The notes under the pieces: generated by a model | What the model was told of the DNA's origin: nothing | The model's input: the letters and a program-made list of their open reading frames with translations, nothing else | Database searches by the model: none | Source: Hydractinia symbiolongicarpus | Taxonomy: Eukaryota; Cnidaria; Hydrozoa; Anthoathecata; Hydractiniidae | NCBI RefSeq assembly: GCF_029227915.1 | Contig: NC_079878.1 | Location: 34,003,501 to 34,067,500, forward strand | DNA: 64,000 nucleotides | Direction: 5' to 3' | Shown: piece after piece, positions 52,179 through 63,921 of the stretch | How the letters are laid out: each line of letters begins with the position of its first letter | Position numbering within the stretch: the first letter of the stretch is position 1 | Program-made: the position numbers and the translations under genes

Positions 52179-53669
52179 GGATTGGTCCCACAGTAAAAAA
52201 TGACTTATTTATCTAAATTTTTAAATAAAGCGCAACCACAGCGCCCAGTGTAATCGCTGTGTTCCAGCAATCACGTCAAGTTAAGAAGAATGTTGTTTCT
52301 TGGAGTCCAATTTTCTCATTTATCACATTTATCAGGTCACAGTGCAAAGTTAGTTCAATTAAGTCCTACAGTCAATCGTTTTATTTTTAAAAGGGATGCA
52401 ACCTAGTAATATCAGAAAAATATCGCTAAATACATGTTGGTACGAATATGTGACCAAACCGTTGTACCTTAAACGGACTGACCCTGTTAGAAAGTCAATG
52501 AAATGTAGTTTTTGAAACTGTCGCTATTTTTTCAGCGCGCGATAACGGATAGGATTGGTTCCACAGTAAAGAATGACTTATTTACCTAAATTTTTAAATG
52601 AAGCGCTACCACAGCGCCCAGTGTAATCGCTGACTTCCGGCAATCACGTCAAATGAAGAAGAATGTTATTTCTTGGAGTCCAATTTTCTTATTTATAACA
52701 TTTATCAGGTCACTGTCCAAAGTTAGTTCAATTAAGTCCCACAGTCAATAGTTTCATTGTTTAAAGCGGTACAACCTAGTAATCTCACAAAAATATCGCT
52801 AAATATATCTCGGTACGGATATGTGACCCAACCGTTGTAACTCAAACGGTCTGACACCGTTAGAAAGTCAATGAAATGTAGTTTTTGAAACTGTCGCTAT
52901 TTCTTCAGCGAGCGATAACGGCTAGGATTGGTCCCACAGTAAAAAATGACTAATAAATCTAAATTTTTAAATGAAGCGCTACCACAGCGCCCAGTGTAAT
53001 CCCTGAGTTCCGGCAATCACGTGGAATTAAAAAGAATGTTATTTCTTGGAGTCCAATTGTCTCATTTATCACATTTATCAGGTCACAGTCCAAAATTGGT
53101 TCAATTAAGTCCCACAGTCAATCGTTTCATTGTTAAAAGCGATGCAACCTATTAATATCAGAAAAATATCGCTAAATACATGTTGGTACGAATATGTGAC
53201 CAAACCGTTGTACCTTAAACGGACTGACCCCGTTAGAAAGTCAATGAAATGTAGTTTTTGAAACTGTCGCTATTTCTTCAGCGCGCGATAACGGATAGGG
53301 TTGGTTCCACAGTAAAGAATGACTTATTTACCTAAATTTTTAAATGAAGCGCTACCACAGCGTCCATTGTAATCGCTGACTCCGGCAATCACGTCAAATA
53401 AAGAAAAATGTTATTTCTTGGAGTCCAATTTTCTTATTTTTCACATTTATCAGGTCACTGTCCAAAGTTAGTTCAATTAAGTCCCACAGTCAATAGTTTC
53501 GTTGTTTAAAGCGGTACAACCTAGCAATATCAGATAAATATCGCTAAATACATGTCTGTACGAATATGTGACCCAACCGTTGTACCTTAAACAGAAAGAC
53601 ACCGTTAGAAAGTCAATGAAATGTAGTTTTTGAAACTGTCGCTATTTCTTCAGCGGGCAATAACGGATA
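52179..53669. repeat. 8-monomer HOR, copy 2, first four members
   Basis: Monomers start at 52179, 52552, 52925 and 53298 and match 49198-50689 closely. The fourth has a one-base loss (ctgactccgg for ctgacttccgg at about 53388). The remaining members continue at 53670, 54042 and 54413 and part of 54785, where they are also part of a tandem 4-mer. Confidence 0.92.
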
Positions 53670-55157
53670 GGATTGGTCCCACAGTAAATAATGATTCATT
53701 TATCTAAATTTTTAAATGAAGCGCAACCACAGCGCCCAGTGTAATCGCTGAGTTCCGGCAATCACGTCAAATTAAGAAGAATGTTATTTCTTGGAGTTCA
53801 ATTGTCTCATTTATCACATTTATCAGGTCACAGTCCAAAGTTAGTTCAATTAAGTCCCACAGTCAATCGTTTCATTGTTAAAAGCGATGCAACCTAGAAA
53901 TATCAGAAAATTATCGCTAAATACATGTTGGTACGAATATGTGACCCACCGTTGCAACTCAAACGGACTGACACCGTTAGAAAGTCAATGAAATGTGATT
54001 ATTAAAACTGTCGCTATTTCTTCAGCGCGCGACAACGGATAGGATTGGTCCCACAGTAAAAAATGACTTATTAATCTAAATTTTTAAAAAAAGCGCTACC
54101 ACAGCGTCCAGTGTAATCGCTGAGTTCCGGCAATCACGTCGAATTAAAAAAATGTTTTTTTTTGAGTCCAATTGTCTCATTTATCACACTTATCAAGTCA
54201 CAGTCCAAAGTTAGTTCATTTAAGTCCCACAGTCAATCGTTTCATTGTTAAAAGCGATGCAACCTATTAATATGTGAAAAATATCGCTAAATACATGTTG
54301 GTACGAATATGTGACTCAACTTTTGTAACTGAAGCGGATTGATCCCGTTAGAAAGTCAATGAAATGTGGTTTTTGAAACTGTTGCTACTTCTTCAGCGCG
54401 CGATAACGGCTAGAATTGGTCCCACAGTAAAGAATGACTTACTTATCTAAATTTTTAAATGAAGCGCTACCACAGCGCCAATGTAATCGCTGAGTTCCCG
54501 TAATCACGTCAAATTAAGAAGAATGTTATTTCTTGGAGTCCAATTTTCTCATTTATCACATTTATCAGGTCACAGTCCAAAGTATGTTCAATTAAGTCCT
54601 ACAGTCAATCGTTTCATTTTTAAAATTGATGCAGCCTAGTAATATCAGAAAAATATTGCTAAGTACATGTTGGTACGAATATGTGACAAAACCGTTGTAC
54701 CTTAAACGGACTGACCCCGTTAGAAAGTCAATGAAATGTAGTTTTTGAAACTGTCGCTATTTCTTCAGCGCGCGATAACGGATAGGATTGGTTCCACAGT
54801 AAAGAATGACTTATTTACCTAAATTTTTAAATGAAGCGCTACCACAGCGCCCAGTGTAATCGCTGAGTTCCGGCAATCACGTCAAATAAAGAAAAATGTT
54901 ATTTCTTGGAGTCCAATTTTCTTATTTTTCACATTTATCAGGTCACTGTCCAAAGTTAGTTCAATTAAGTCCCACAGTCAATAGTTTCGTTGTTTAAAGC
55001 GGTACAACCTAGCAATATCAGATAAATATCGCTAAATACATGTCTGTACGAATATGTGACCCAACCGTTGTACCTTAAACAGAAAGACACCGTTAGAAAG
55101 TCAATGAAATGTAGTTTTTGAAACTGTCGCTATTTCTTCAGCGGGCAATAACGGATA
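53670..55157. repeat. 4-monomer HOR, copy 1 (1,488 bp)
   Basis: Monomers start at 53670, 54042, 54413 and 54785. The first three are members five to seven of the 8-mer. The unit at 54785 starts as member eight but switches near phase 105 to member four (gtcaaataaagaaaaatg, ttatttttcac, catgtctgtacg). That leads naturally back to member five, so the crossover closed a 4-mer loop inside the 8-mer. Confidence 0.93.
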
Positions 55158-56645
55158 GGATTGGTCCCACAGTAAATAATGATTCATTTATCTAAATTTT
55201 TAAATGAAGCGCAACCACAGCGCCCAGTGTAATCGCTGAGTTCCGGCAATCACGTCAAATTAAGAAGAATGTTATTTCTTGGAGTTCAATTGTCTCATTT
55301 ATCACATTTATCAGGTCACAGTCCAAAGTTAGTTCAATTAAGTCCCACAGTCAATCGTTTCATTGTTAAAAGCGATGCAACCTAGAAATATCAGAAAATT
55401 ATCGCTAAATACATGTTGGTACGAATATGTGACCCACCGTTGCAACTCAAACGGACTGACACCGTTAGAAAGTCAATGAAATGTGATTATTAAAACTGTC
55501 GCTATTTCTTCAGCGCGCGACAACGGATAGGATTGGTCCCACAGTAAAAAATGACTTATTAATCTAAATTTTTAAAAAAAGCGCTACCACAGCGTCCAGT
55601 GTAATCGCTGAGTTCCGGCAATCACGTCGAATTAAAAAAATGTTTTTTTTTGAGTCCAATTGTCTCATTTATCACACTTATCAAGTCACAGTCCAAAGTT
55701 AGTTCATTTAAGTCCCACAGTCAATCGTTTCATTGTTAAAAGCGATGCAACCTATTAATATGTGAAAAATATCGCTAAATACATGTTGGTACGAATATGT
55801 GACTCAACTTTTGTAACTGAAGCGGATTGATCCCGTTAGAAAGTCAATGAAATGTGGTTTTTGAAACTGTTGCTACTTCTTCAGCGCGCGATAACGGCTA
55901 GAATTGGTCCCACAGTAAAGAATGACTTACTTATCTAAATTTTTAAATGAAGCGCTACCACAGCGCCAATGTAATCGCTGAGTTCCCGTAATCACGTCAA
56001 ATTAAGAAGAATGTTATTTCTTGGAGTCCAATTTTCTCATTTATCACATTTATCAGGTCACAGTCCAAAGTATGTTCAATTAAGTCCTACAGTCAATCGT
56101 TTCATTTTTAAAATTGATGCAGCCTAGTAATATCAGAAAAATATTGCTAAGTACATGTTGGTACGAATATGTGACAAAACCGTTGTACCTTAAACGGACT
56201 GACCCCGTTAGAAAGTCAATGAAATGTAGTTTTTGAAACTGTCGCTATTTCTTCAGCGCGCGATAACGGATAGGATTGGTTCCACAGTAAAGAATGACTT
56301 ATTTACCTAAATTTTTAAATGAAGCGCTACCACAGCGCCCAGTGTAATCGCTGAGTTCCGGCAATCACGTCAAATTAAGAAGAATATTATTTCTTGGAGT
56401 TCAATTGTCTCATTTATCACATTTATCAGGTCACAGTCCAAAGTTAGTTCAATTAAGTCCCACAGTCAATCGTTTCATTGTTAAAAGTGATGCAACCTAG
56501 TAATATCAGAAAATTATGGCTAAATACATGTCGGTACGAATATGTGACCCAACCGTTGAAACTCAAACGGACTGACACCGTTAGAAAGTCAATGAAATGT
56601 AGTTTTTGAAACTGTCGCTATTTCTTCAGCACGCGATAACGGATA
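55158..56645. repeat. 4-monomer HOR, copy 2 (1,488 bp)
   Basis: Monomers start at 55158, 55530, 55901 and 56273. The first three look almost identical to 53670-54784 (shared gattcattt and a T9 run). The fourth has the unswitched member-eight form (gaatattattt, gagttcaattg, aaaagtgatgc). It continues into the types at 56646, so the tandem 4-mer ends here. Confidence 0.92.
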
Positions 56646-59600
56646 GGATTGGTCCCACAGTAAAAAATGACTTATTTATCTAAATTTTTAAATAAAGCGC
56701 AACCACAGCGCCCAGTGTAATTGCTGAGTTCCAGCAATCACGTCAAGTTAAGAAGAATGTGTTTTCTTGGAGTCCAATTGTCTCATTTATCACATCTATC
56801 AGGTCACAGTCCAAAGTTAGTTCAATGATGTCCCACAGTCAATCGTTTCATTTTTAAAATTGATGCAGCCTAGTAATATCAGAAAAATATTGCTAAGTAC
56901 ATGTTGGTACAAATATGTGACCAAACCGTTGTACCTTAAACAGACTGACCTCGTTAGAAAGTCAATGAAATGTAGTTTTTGAAACTGTCGCTATTTCTTC
57001 AGCGCGCGACAACGGATAGGATTGGTTCCACAGTAAAGAATGACTTATTAACTAAATTTTTAAATGAAGCGCTACCACAGCGCCCAGTGTAATCGCTGAG
57101 TTCCGGCAATCACGTCAAACTAAGAAGAATATTATTTCTTGGAGTTCAATTGTCTCATTTATCACATTTATCAGGTCACAGTCCAAAGTTAGTTCAATTA
57201 AGTCCCACAGTCAATCGTTTCATTGTTAAAAGTGATGCAACCTAGTAATATCAGAAAATTATGGCTAAATACATGTTGGTACGAATATGTGACCCAACCG
57301 TTGAAACTCAAACGGACTGACACCGTTAGAAAGTCAATGAAATGTAGTTTTTGAAACTGTCGCTATTTCTTCAGCACGCGATAACGGATAGGATTGGTCC
57401 CACAGTAAAAAATGACTTATTTATCTAAATTTTTAAATAAATCGCAACCACAGCGCCCAGTGTAATTGCTGAGTTCCAGCAATCACGTCAAGTTAAGAAG
57501 AATGTGTTTTCTTGGAGTCCAATTGTCTCATTTATCACATCTATCAGGTAACAGTCCAAAGTTAGTTCAATGATGTCCCACAGTCAATCGTTTCATTGTT
57601 AAAAGCGATGCAACCTATTAATATGTGAAAAATATCGCTAAATACATGTTGGTACGAATATGTGAGCAAACCGTTGTACCTTAAACGGACTGACCCCGTT
57701 AGAAAGTCAATGAAATGTAGTTTTTGAAACTGTCGCTCTTTCTTCATCGCGCGATAACGGATAGGATTGGTTCCACAGTAAAGAATGACTTATTTACCTA
57801 AATTTTTAAATGAAGCGCTACCACAGCGTCCAGTGTAATCGCTGACTTCCGGCAATCACGTCAAATAAAGAAGAATGTTATTTCTTGGAGTCCAATTTTC
57901 TTATTTTTCACATTTATAAGGTCACTGTTCAAAGTTAGTTCAATTAAGTCCCACAGTCAATCGTTTCATTGTTAAAAGCGATGCAACCTAGTAATCTCAG
58001 AAAAATATCGCTAAATACATGTTGGTACCAATATGTGACCCAACTGTTGTAACTCAAACGGACTGACACGGTTAGAAAGTCAATGAAATGCAGTTTTTGA
58101 AACTGTCGCTATTTCTTCAGCGAGCGATAATGGCTAGGATTGGTCCCACAGTAAAAAATGACTAATAAATCTAAATTTTTAAATGAAGCGCTACCACAGC
58201 GCCCAGTGTAATCCCTGAGTTCCGGCAATCACGTGAAATTAAGAAGAATGTTATTTCTTGGAGTCCAAATGTCTCATTTATCACATTTATCAGGTCACAG
58301 TCCAAAGTATGTTCAATTAAGTCCTACAGTCAATCGTTTCATTTTTAAAATTGATGCAGCCTAGTAATATCAGAAAAATATCGCTAAGTACATGTTGGTA
58401 CGAATATGTGACCAAACCGTTGTACCTTAAACGGACTGACCCCGTTAGAAAGTCAATGAAATGTAGTTTTTGAAACTGTAGCTATTTCTTCAGCGCGCGA
58501 TAACGGATAGGATTGGTTCCACAGTAAAGAATGACTTATTTACCTAAATTTTTAAATGAAGCGCTACCACAGCGCCCAGTGTAATCGCTGAGTTCCGGCA
58601 ATCACGTCAAATTAAGAAGAATATTATTTCTTGGAGTTCAATTGTCTCATTTATCACATTTATCAGGTCACAGTCCAAAGTTAGTTCAATTAAGTCCCAC
58701 AGTCAATCGTTTCATTGTTAAAAGTGATGCAACCTAGTAATATCAGAAAATTATGGCTAAATACATGTTGGTACGAATATGTGACCCAACCGTTGAAACT
58801 CAAACGGACTGACACCGTTAGAAAGTCAATGAAATGTAGTTTTTGAAACTGTAGCTATTTCTTCAGCGCGCGATAACGGATAGGATTGGTTCCACAGTAA
58901 AGAATGACTTATTTACCTAAATTTTTAAATGAAGCGCTACCACAGCGCCCAGTGTAATCGCTGAGTTCCGGCAATCACGTCAAATTAAGAAGAATATTAT
59001 TTCTTGGAGTTCAATTGTCTCATTTATCACATTTATCAGGTCACAGTCCAAAGTTAGTTCAATGATGTCCCACAGTCAATCGTTTCATTTTTAAAAGCGA
59101 TGCAACCTATTAATATGTGAAAAATATCGCTAAATACATGTTGGTACGAATATGTGACCAAACCGTTGTACCTTAAACGGACTGACCCCGTTAGAAAGTC
59201 AATGAAATGTAGTTTTTGAAACTGTCGCTCTTTCTTCAGCGCGCGATAACGGATAGGATTGGTTCCACAGTAAAGAATGACTTATTTACCTAAATTTTTA
59301 AATGAAGCGCTACCACAGCGTCCAGTGTAATCGCTGACTTCCGGCAATCACGTCAAATAAAGAAGAATGTTATTTCTTGGAGTCCAATTTTCTTATTTTT
59401 CACATTTATAAGGTCACTGTCCAAACTTAGTTCAATTAAGTCCCACAGTCAATCGTTTCATCGTTAAAAGCGATGCAACCTAGTAATCTCAGAAAAATAT
59501 CGCTAAATACATGTTGGTACCATTATGTGACCCAACTGTTGTAACTCAAACGGACTGACACCGTTAGAAAGTCAATGAAATGTAGTTTTTGAAACTGTCG

Positions 59601-60747
59601 CTATTTCTTTAGCGCGCAATAACGGCTAGGATTGCTCCCACAGTAAAAAATGACTTATTAAATTAAATTTTTAAAAAAAGCGCTACCACAGCGCCCAGTG
59701 TAATCGCTGAGTTCCGGCAATTACGTCGAATTAAGAAAAATGTTTTTTTTTGAGTCCAATTGTCTCATTTATCACACTTATCAAGTCACAGTCCAAAGTT
59801 AGTTCATTTAAGTCCCACAGTCAATCGTTTCACTGTTAAAAGCGATGCAACCTAGTGATATCAGGTAAATATCGCAAAAACACATGTTGGTACGAATATA
59901 TGACCCAACCGTTGCAACTCAAACGGACTAACACCGTTAGAAAGTCAATGAAATGTAGTTTTTGAAACTGTCGCTATTTCTTCAGCGCGCGATAACGGAT
60001 AGGATTGGTCCCACAGTAAAAAATGACTTATTTATCTAACTTTTTAAATGAAGCGCAACCACAGCGCCCAGTGTAATCGCTGAGTTCCGGCAATCACGTC
60101 AAGTTCAGAAGAATGTTTTTTCTTGGAGTCCAATTGTCTCATTTATCACATTTATCAGGTCCAGGTGCAAAGTTAGTTCAATTAAGTCCCACAGTCAATC
60201 GTTTCATTGTTAATAGCGATGCAACCTAGTAATCTCAGAAAAATATCGCTAAATATATATCGGTACGAATATGTGACCAAACAGTTGTAACTCAAACGAT
60301 CTGACACCGTTGGAAAGTCAATGAAATGTAGTTTTTGAAACTGTCGCTATTTCTTCAGCGAGCGATAACGGCTAGGATTGGTCCCACAGTAAAAAATGAC
60401 TAATAAATCTAAATTTTTAAATGAAGCGCTATCACAGCGCCCAGTGTAATCCCTGAGTTCCGGCAATCACGTGAAATTAAGAAGAATGTTATTTCTTGGA
60501 GTCCAATTGTCTCATTTATCACATTTATCAGGTCACAGTCCAAAGTTAGTTCAATTAAGTCCCACAGTCAATCGTTTCATTGTTAAAATCGATGCAACCT
60601 ATTAATATGTGAAAAAGATCGCTAAATACATGTTGGTACGAATATGTGACTCAACTTTTGTAACTGAAGCGGATTGATCCCGTTAGAAAGTCAATGAAAT
60701 GTGGTTTTTGAAACTGTTGCTACTTCTTCAGCGCGCGATAACGGCTA
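56646..60747. repeat. Eleven right-hand monomers with partial duplications
   Basis: Monomers start at 56646, 57019, 57391, 57764, 58137, 58510, 58883, 59256, 59629, 60002 and 60375. The units 57019-58136 match 61120-62237 for most of their length at about 4,102 bp. The units 58510 and 58883 share a left half. The second switches near 59060 (caatgatgtccc) to the right half of the 57391 and 61493 type. The unit at 59629 joins a left part like 51062 to a right half like 46582. No clean tandem period holds over the whole stretch. Confidence 0.84.
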
Positions 60748-62983
60748 GAATTGGTCCCACAGTAAAGAATGACTTACTTATCTAAATTTTTAAATGAAGC
60801 GCTACCACAGCGCCAATGTAATCGCTGAGTTCCCGCAATCACGTCAAATTAAGAAGAATGTTATTTCTTGGAGTCCAATTTTCTCATTTATCACATTTAT
60901 CAGGTCACAGTCCAAAGTATGTTCAATTAAGTCCTACAGTCAATCGTTTCATTTTTAAAATTGATGCATCCTAGTAATATCAGAAAAATATCGCTAAATA
61001 CATGTTGGTACAAATATGTGACCAAACCGTTGTACCTTAAACGGACTGACCCCGTTAGAAAGTCAATGAAATGTAGTTTTTGAAACTGTTGCTATTTCTT
61101 CAGCGCGCGATAACGGATAGGATTGGTTCCACAGTAAAGAATGACTTATTTACCTAAATTTTTAAATGAAGCGCTATCACAGCGCCCAGTGTAATCGCTG
61201 AGTTCCGGCAATCACGTCAAATTAAGAAGAATGTTATTTCTTGGAGTTCAATTGTCTCATTTATCACATTTATCAGGTCACAGTCCAAAGTTAGTTCAAT
61301 TAAGTCCCACAGTCAATCGTTTCATTGTTAAAAGTGATGCAACCTAGTAATATCAGAAAATTATGGCTAAATACATGTTGGTACGAATATGTGACCCAAC
61401 CGTTGAAACTCAAACGGACTGACACCGTTAGAAAGTCAATGAAATGTAGTTCTTGAAACTGTCGCTATTTCTTCAGCACGCGATAACGGATAGGATTGGT
61501 CCCACAGTAAAAAATGACTTATTTATCTAAATTTTTAAATAAAGCGCAACCACAGCGCCCAGTGTAATTGCTGAGTTCCAGCAATCACGTCAAGTTAAGA
61601 AGAATGTGTTTTCTTGGAGTCCAATTGTCTCATTTATCACATCAATCAGGTCACAGTCCAAAGTTAGTTCAATGATGTCCCACAGTCAATCGTTTCATTG
61701 TTAAAAGCGATGCAACCTATTAATATGTGAAAAATATCGCTAAATACATGTTGGTACGAATATGTGACCAAACCGTTGTACCTTAAACGGACTGACCCCG
61801 TTAGAAAGTCAATGAAATGTAGTTTTTGAAACTGTCGCTCTTTCTTCAGCGCGCGATAACGGATAGGATTGGTTCCACAGTAAAGAATGACTTATTTACC
61901 TAAATTTTTAAATGAAGCGCTACCACAGCGTCCAGTGTAATCGCTGACTTCCGGCAATCACGTCAAATAAAGAAGAATGTTATTTCTTGGAGTCCAATTT
62001 TCTTATTTTTCACATTTATAAGGTCACTGTCAAAAGTTAGTTCAATTAAGTCCCACAGTCAATCGTTTCATTGTTAAAAGCGATGCAACCTAGTAATATC
62101 AGAAAATTATCGCTAAATACATGTTGGTACGAATATGTGACCCACCGTTGCAACTCAAACGGACTGACACCGTTAGAAAGTCAATGAAATGTGATTATTG
62201 AAACTGTCGCCATTTCTTCAGCGCGCGACAACGGATAGGATTGGTCCCACAGTAAAAAATGACTTATTTATCTAAATCTTTAATTGAAGCGCAACCACAG
62301 CGCCCTGTGTAATCGCTGAGTTCCAGCAATCACGTCAAGTTAAGAAGAATGTGTTTTCTTGGAGTCCAATTGTCTCATTTATCACATTTATCAGGTCACG
62401 GTCGAAAGTTAGCTCAATTAAATCCCACAGTCAATCGTTTCATTGTTAATAGCGATGCAACCTAGTAATCTCAGAAAAATATCGCTAAATACATGTTGGT
62501 ACCAATATGTGAACCGACCGTTGTATCTCAAACAAACTGACACCGTTAGAAAGTCAATGAAATGTAGTTTTTGAAACTGTCGCTATTTCTTTAGCGCGCA
62601 ATAACCGCTAGGATTGGTCCCACAGTAAAAAATGACTTATTAATCAAAATTTTTAAATAAAGCGCTACCACAGCGACCAGTGTAATCGCTGAGTTCCCGC
62701 AATCACGTCAAATTAAGAAGAATGTTATTTCTTGGAGTCCAATTTTCTCATTTATCACATTTATCAGGTCACAGTCCAAAGTATGTTCAATTAAGTCCTA
62801 CAGTCAATCGTTTCATTTTTAAAAGCGATGCAACCTATTAATATGTGAAAAATATCGCTAAATACATGTTGGTACGAATATGTGACTCAACTTTTGTAAC
62901 TGAAGCGGATTGATCCCGTTAGAAAGTCAATGAAATGTGGTTTTTGAAACTGTTGCTACTTCTTCAGCGCGCGATAACGGCTA
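60748..62983. repeat. 6-monomer HOR, copy 1 (2,236 bp)
   Basis: Monomers start at 60748, 61120, 61493, 61866, 62238 and 62611. The next copy starts 2,236 bp later with the same private variants: gaattggtccc; gttcttgaaac; cacatcaatcagg with caatgatgtccc. The right half of 62611 (aacctattaatatgtg, gaagcggattgatcccg) is the type that precedes gaattggtccc throughout the right side. Confidence 0.9.
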
Positions 62984-63405
62984 GAATTGGTCCCACAGTA
63001 AAGAATGACTTACTTATCTAAAATTTTAAATGAAGCGCTACCACAGCGCCAATGTAATCGCTGAGTTCCCGCAATCACGTCAAATTAAGAAGAATGTTAT
63101 TTCTTGGAGTCCAATTTTCTCATTTATCACATTTATCAGGTCACAGTCCAAAGTATGTTCAATTAAGTCCTACAGTCAATCGTTTCATTTTTAAAATTGA
63201 TGCAGCCTAGTAATATCAGAAAAATATCGCTAAATACATGTTGGTACGAATATGTGACCAAACCGTTGTACCTTAAACGGACTGACCCGTTAGAAAATCA
63301 ATGAAATGTAGTTTTTGAAACTGTCGCTATTTCTTCAGCGCGCGATAACGGATAGGATTGGTTCCACAGTAAAGAATGACTTATTTACCTAAATTTTTAA
63401 ATGAA

Positions 63406-63420
63406 GCGCTACCACAGCGC
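63406..63420. repeat. Monomer hairpin GCGCT-accac-AGCGC (example copy)
   Basis: At phase 52-66 most units carry a perfect 5-bp inverted repeat with a 5-base loop. Loop variants keep the stem (atgac at 19082, 21692 and 30658; atcac at 60429). The gcgcaacc variant, common in many types, removes the central pair and leaves four. It could form a small cruciform or RNA hairpin. Its role is unknown. Confidence 0.7.
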
Positions 63421-63492
63421 CCAGTGTAATCGCTGAGTTCCGGCAATCACGTCAAATTAAGAAGAATGTTATTTCTTGGAGTTCAATTGTCT

Positions 63493-63510
63493 CATTTATC
63501 ACATTTATCA
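63493..63510. repeat. 9-bp tandem duplication catttatca x2 (example copy)
   Basis: At phase 139-156 the monomer contains two adjacent copies of catttatca. The duplication is present in nearly every unit. One arm occasionally varies (catttgtca near 15060, catttaaca near 6110, cacatctatca near 48974), so it predates the amplification of the array. Confidence 0.85.
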
Positions 63511-63554
63511 GGTCACAGTCCAAAGTTAGTTCAATTAAGTCCCACAGTCAATCG

Positions 63555-63679
63555 TTTCATTGTTAAAAGTGATGCAACCTAGTAATATCAGAAAATTATG
63601 GCTAAATACATGTTGGTACGAATATGTGACCCAACCGTTGAAACTCAAACGGACTGACACCGTTAGAAAGTCAATGAAA
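63555..63679. repeat. 8-bp inverted repeat tttcattg / caatgaaa (example copy)
   Basis: The left arm is at 63555-63562 and the right arm at 63672-63679, separated by 109 bases. The left arm varies between types (ttcattg, ttcactg, ttccactg) while the right arm is nearly constant, so pairing is not conserved. The left arm lies close to several places where monomer types switch. Confidence 0.5.
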
Positions 63680-63724
63680 TGTAGTTCTTGAAACTGTCGC
63701 TATTTCTTCAGCACGCGATAACGG
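63635..63724. repeat. CCGTT / AACGG alternating pentamers (example copy)
   Basis: Four copies of one pentamer in alternating orientation lie in the right third of the unit: CCGTT at 63635, AACGG at 63648, CCGTT at 63660 and AACGG at 63720. The first two form a 5-bp inverted repeat around an 8-base spacer. Read on the appropriate strand, three of the four are YAACGG, the core recognised by Myb-type domains. Binding is not shown and is only a possibility. Confidence 0.6.
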
Positions 63725-63733
63725 ATAGGATTG

Positions 63734-63921
63734 GTCCCACAGTAAAAAATGACTTATTTATCTAAATTTTTAAATAAAGCGCAACCACAGCGCCCAGTGT
63801 AATTGCTGAGTTCCAGCAATCACGTCAAGTTAAGAAGAATGTGTTTTCTTGGAGTCCAATTGTCTCATTTATCACATCAATCAGGTCACAGTCCAAAAAT
63901 AGTTCAATGATGTCCCACAGT
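63734..63921. repeat. 10-bp direct repeat gtcccacagt, half-monomer apart (example copy)
   Basis: The sequence gtcccacagt occurs at 63734-63743 and 63912-63921, 178 bp apart within one 373-bp unit. Many units in the left and middle of the window have both copies, while some right-hand types carry ggttccac or aagtcctac instead. It may be a trace of an older unit of about 180 bp that was dimerised, but similarity outside it is weak. Confidence 0.5.
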
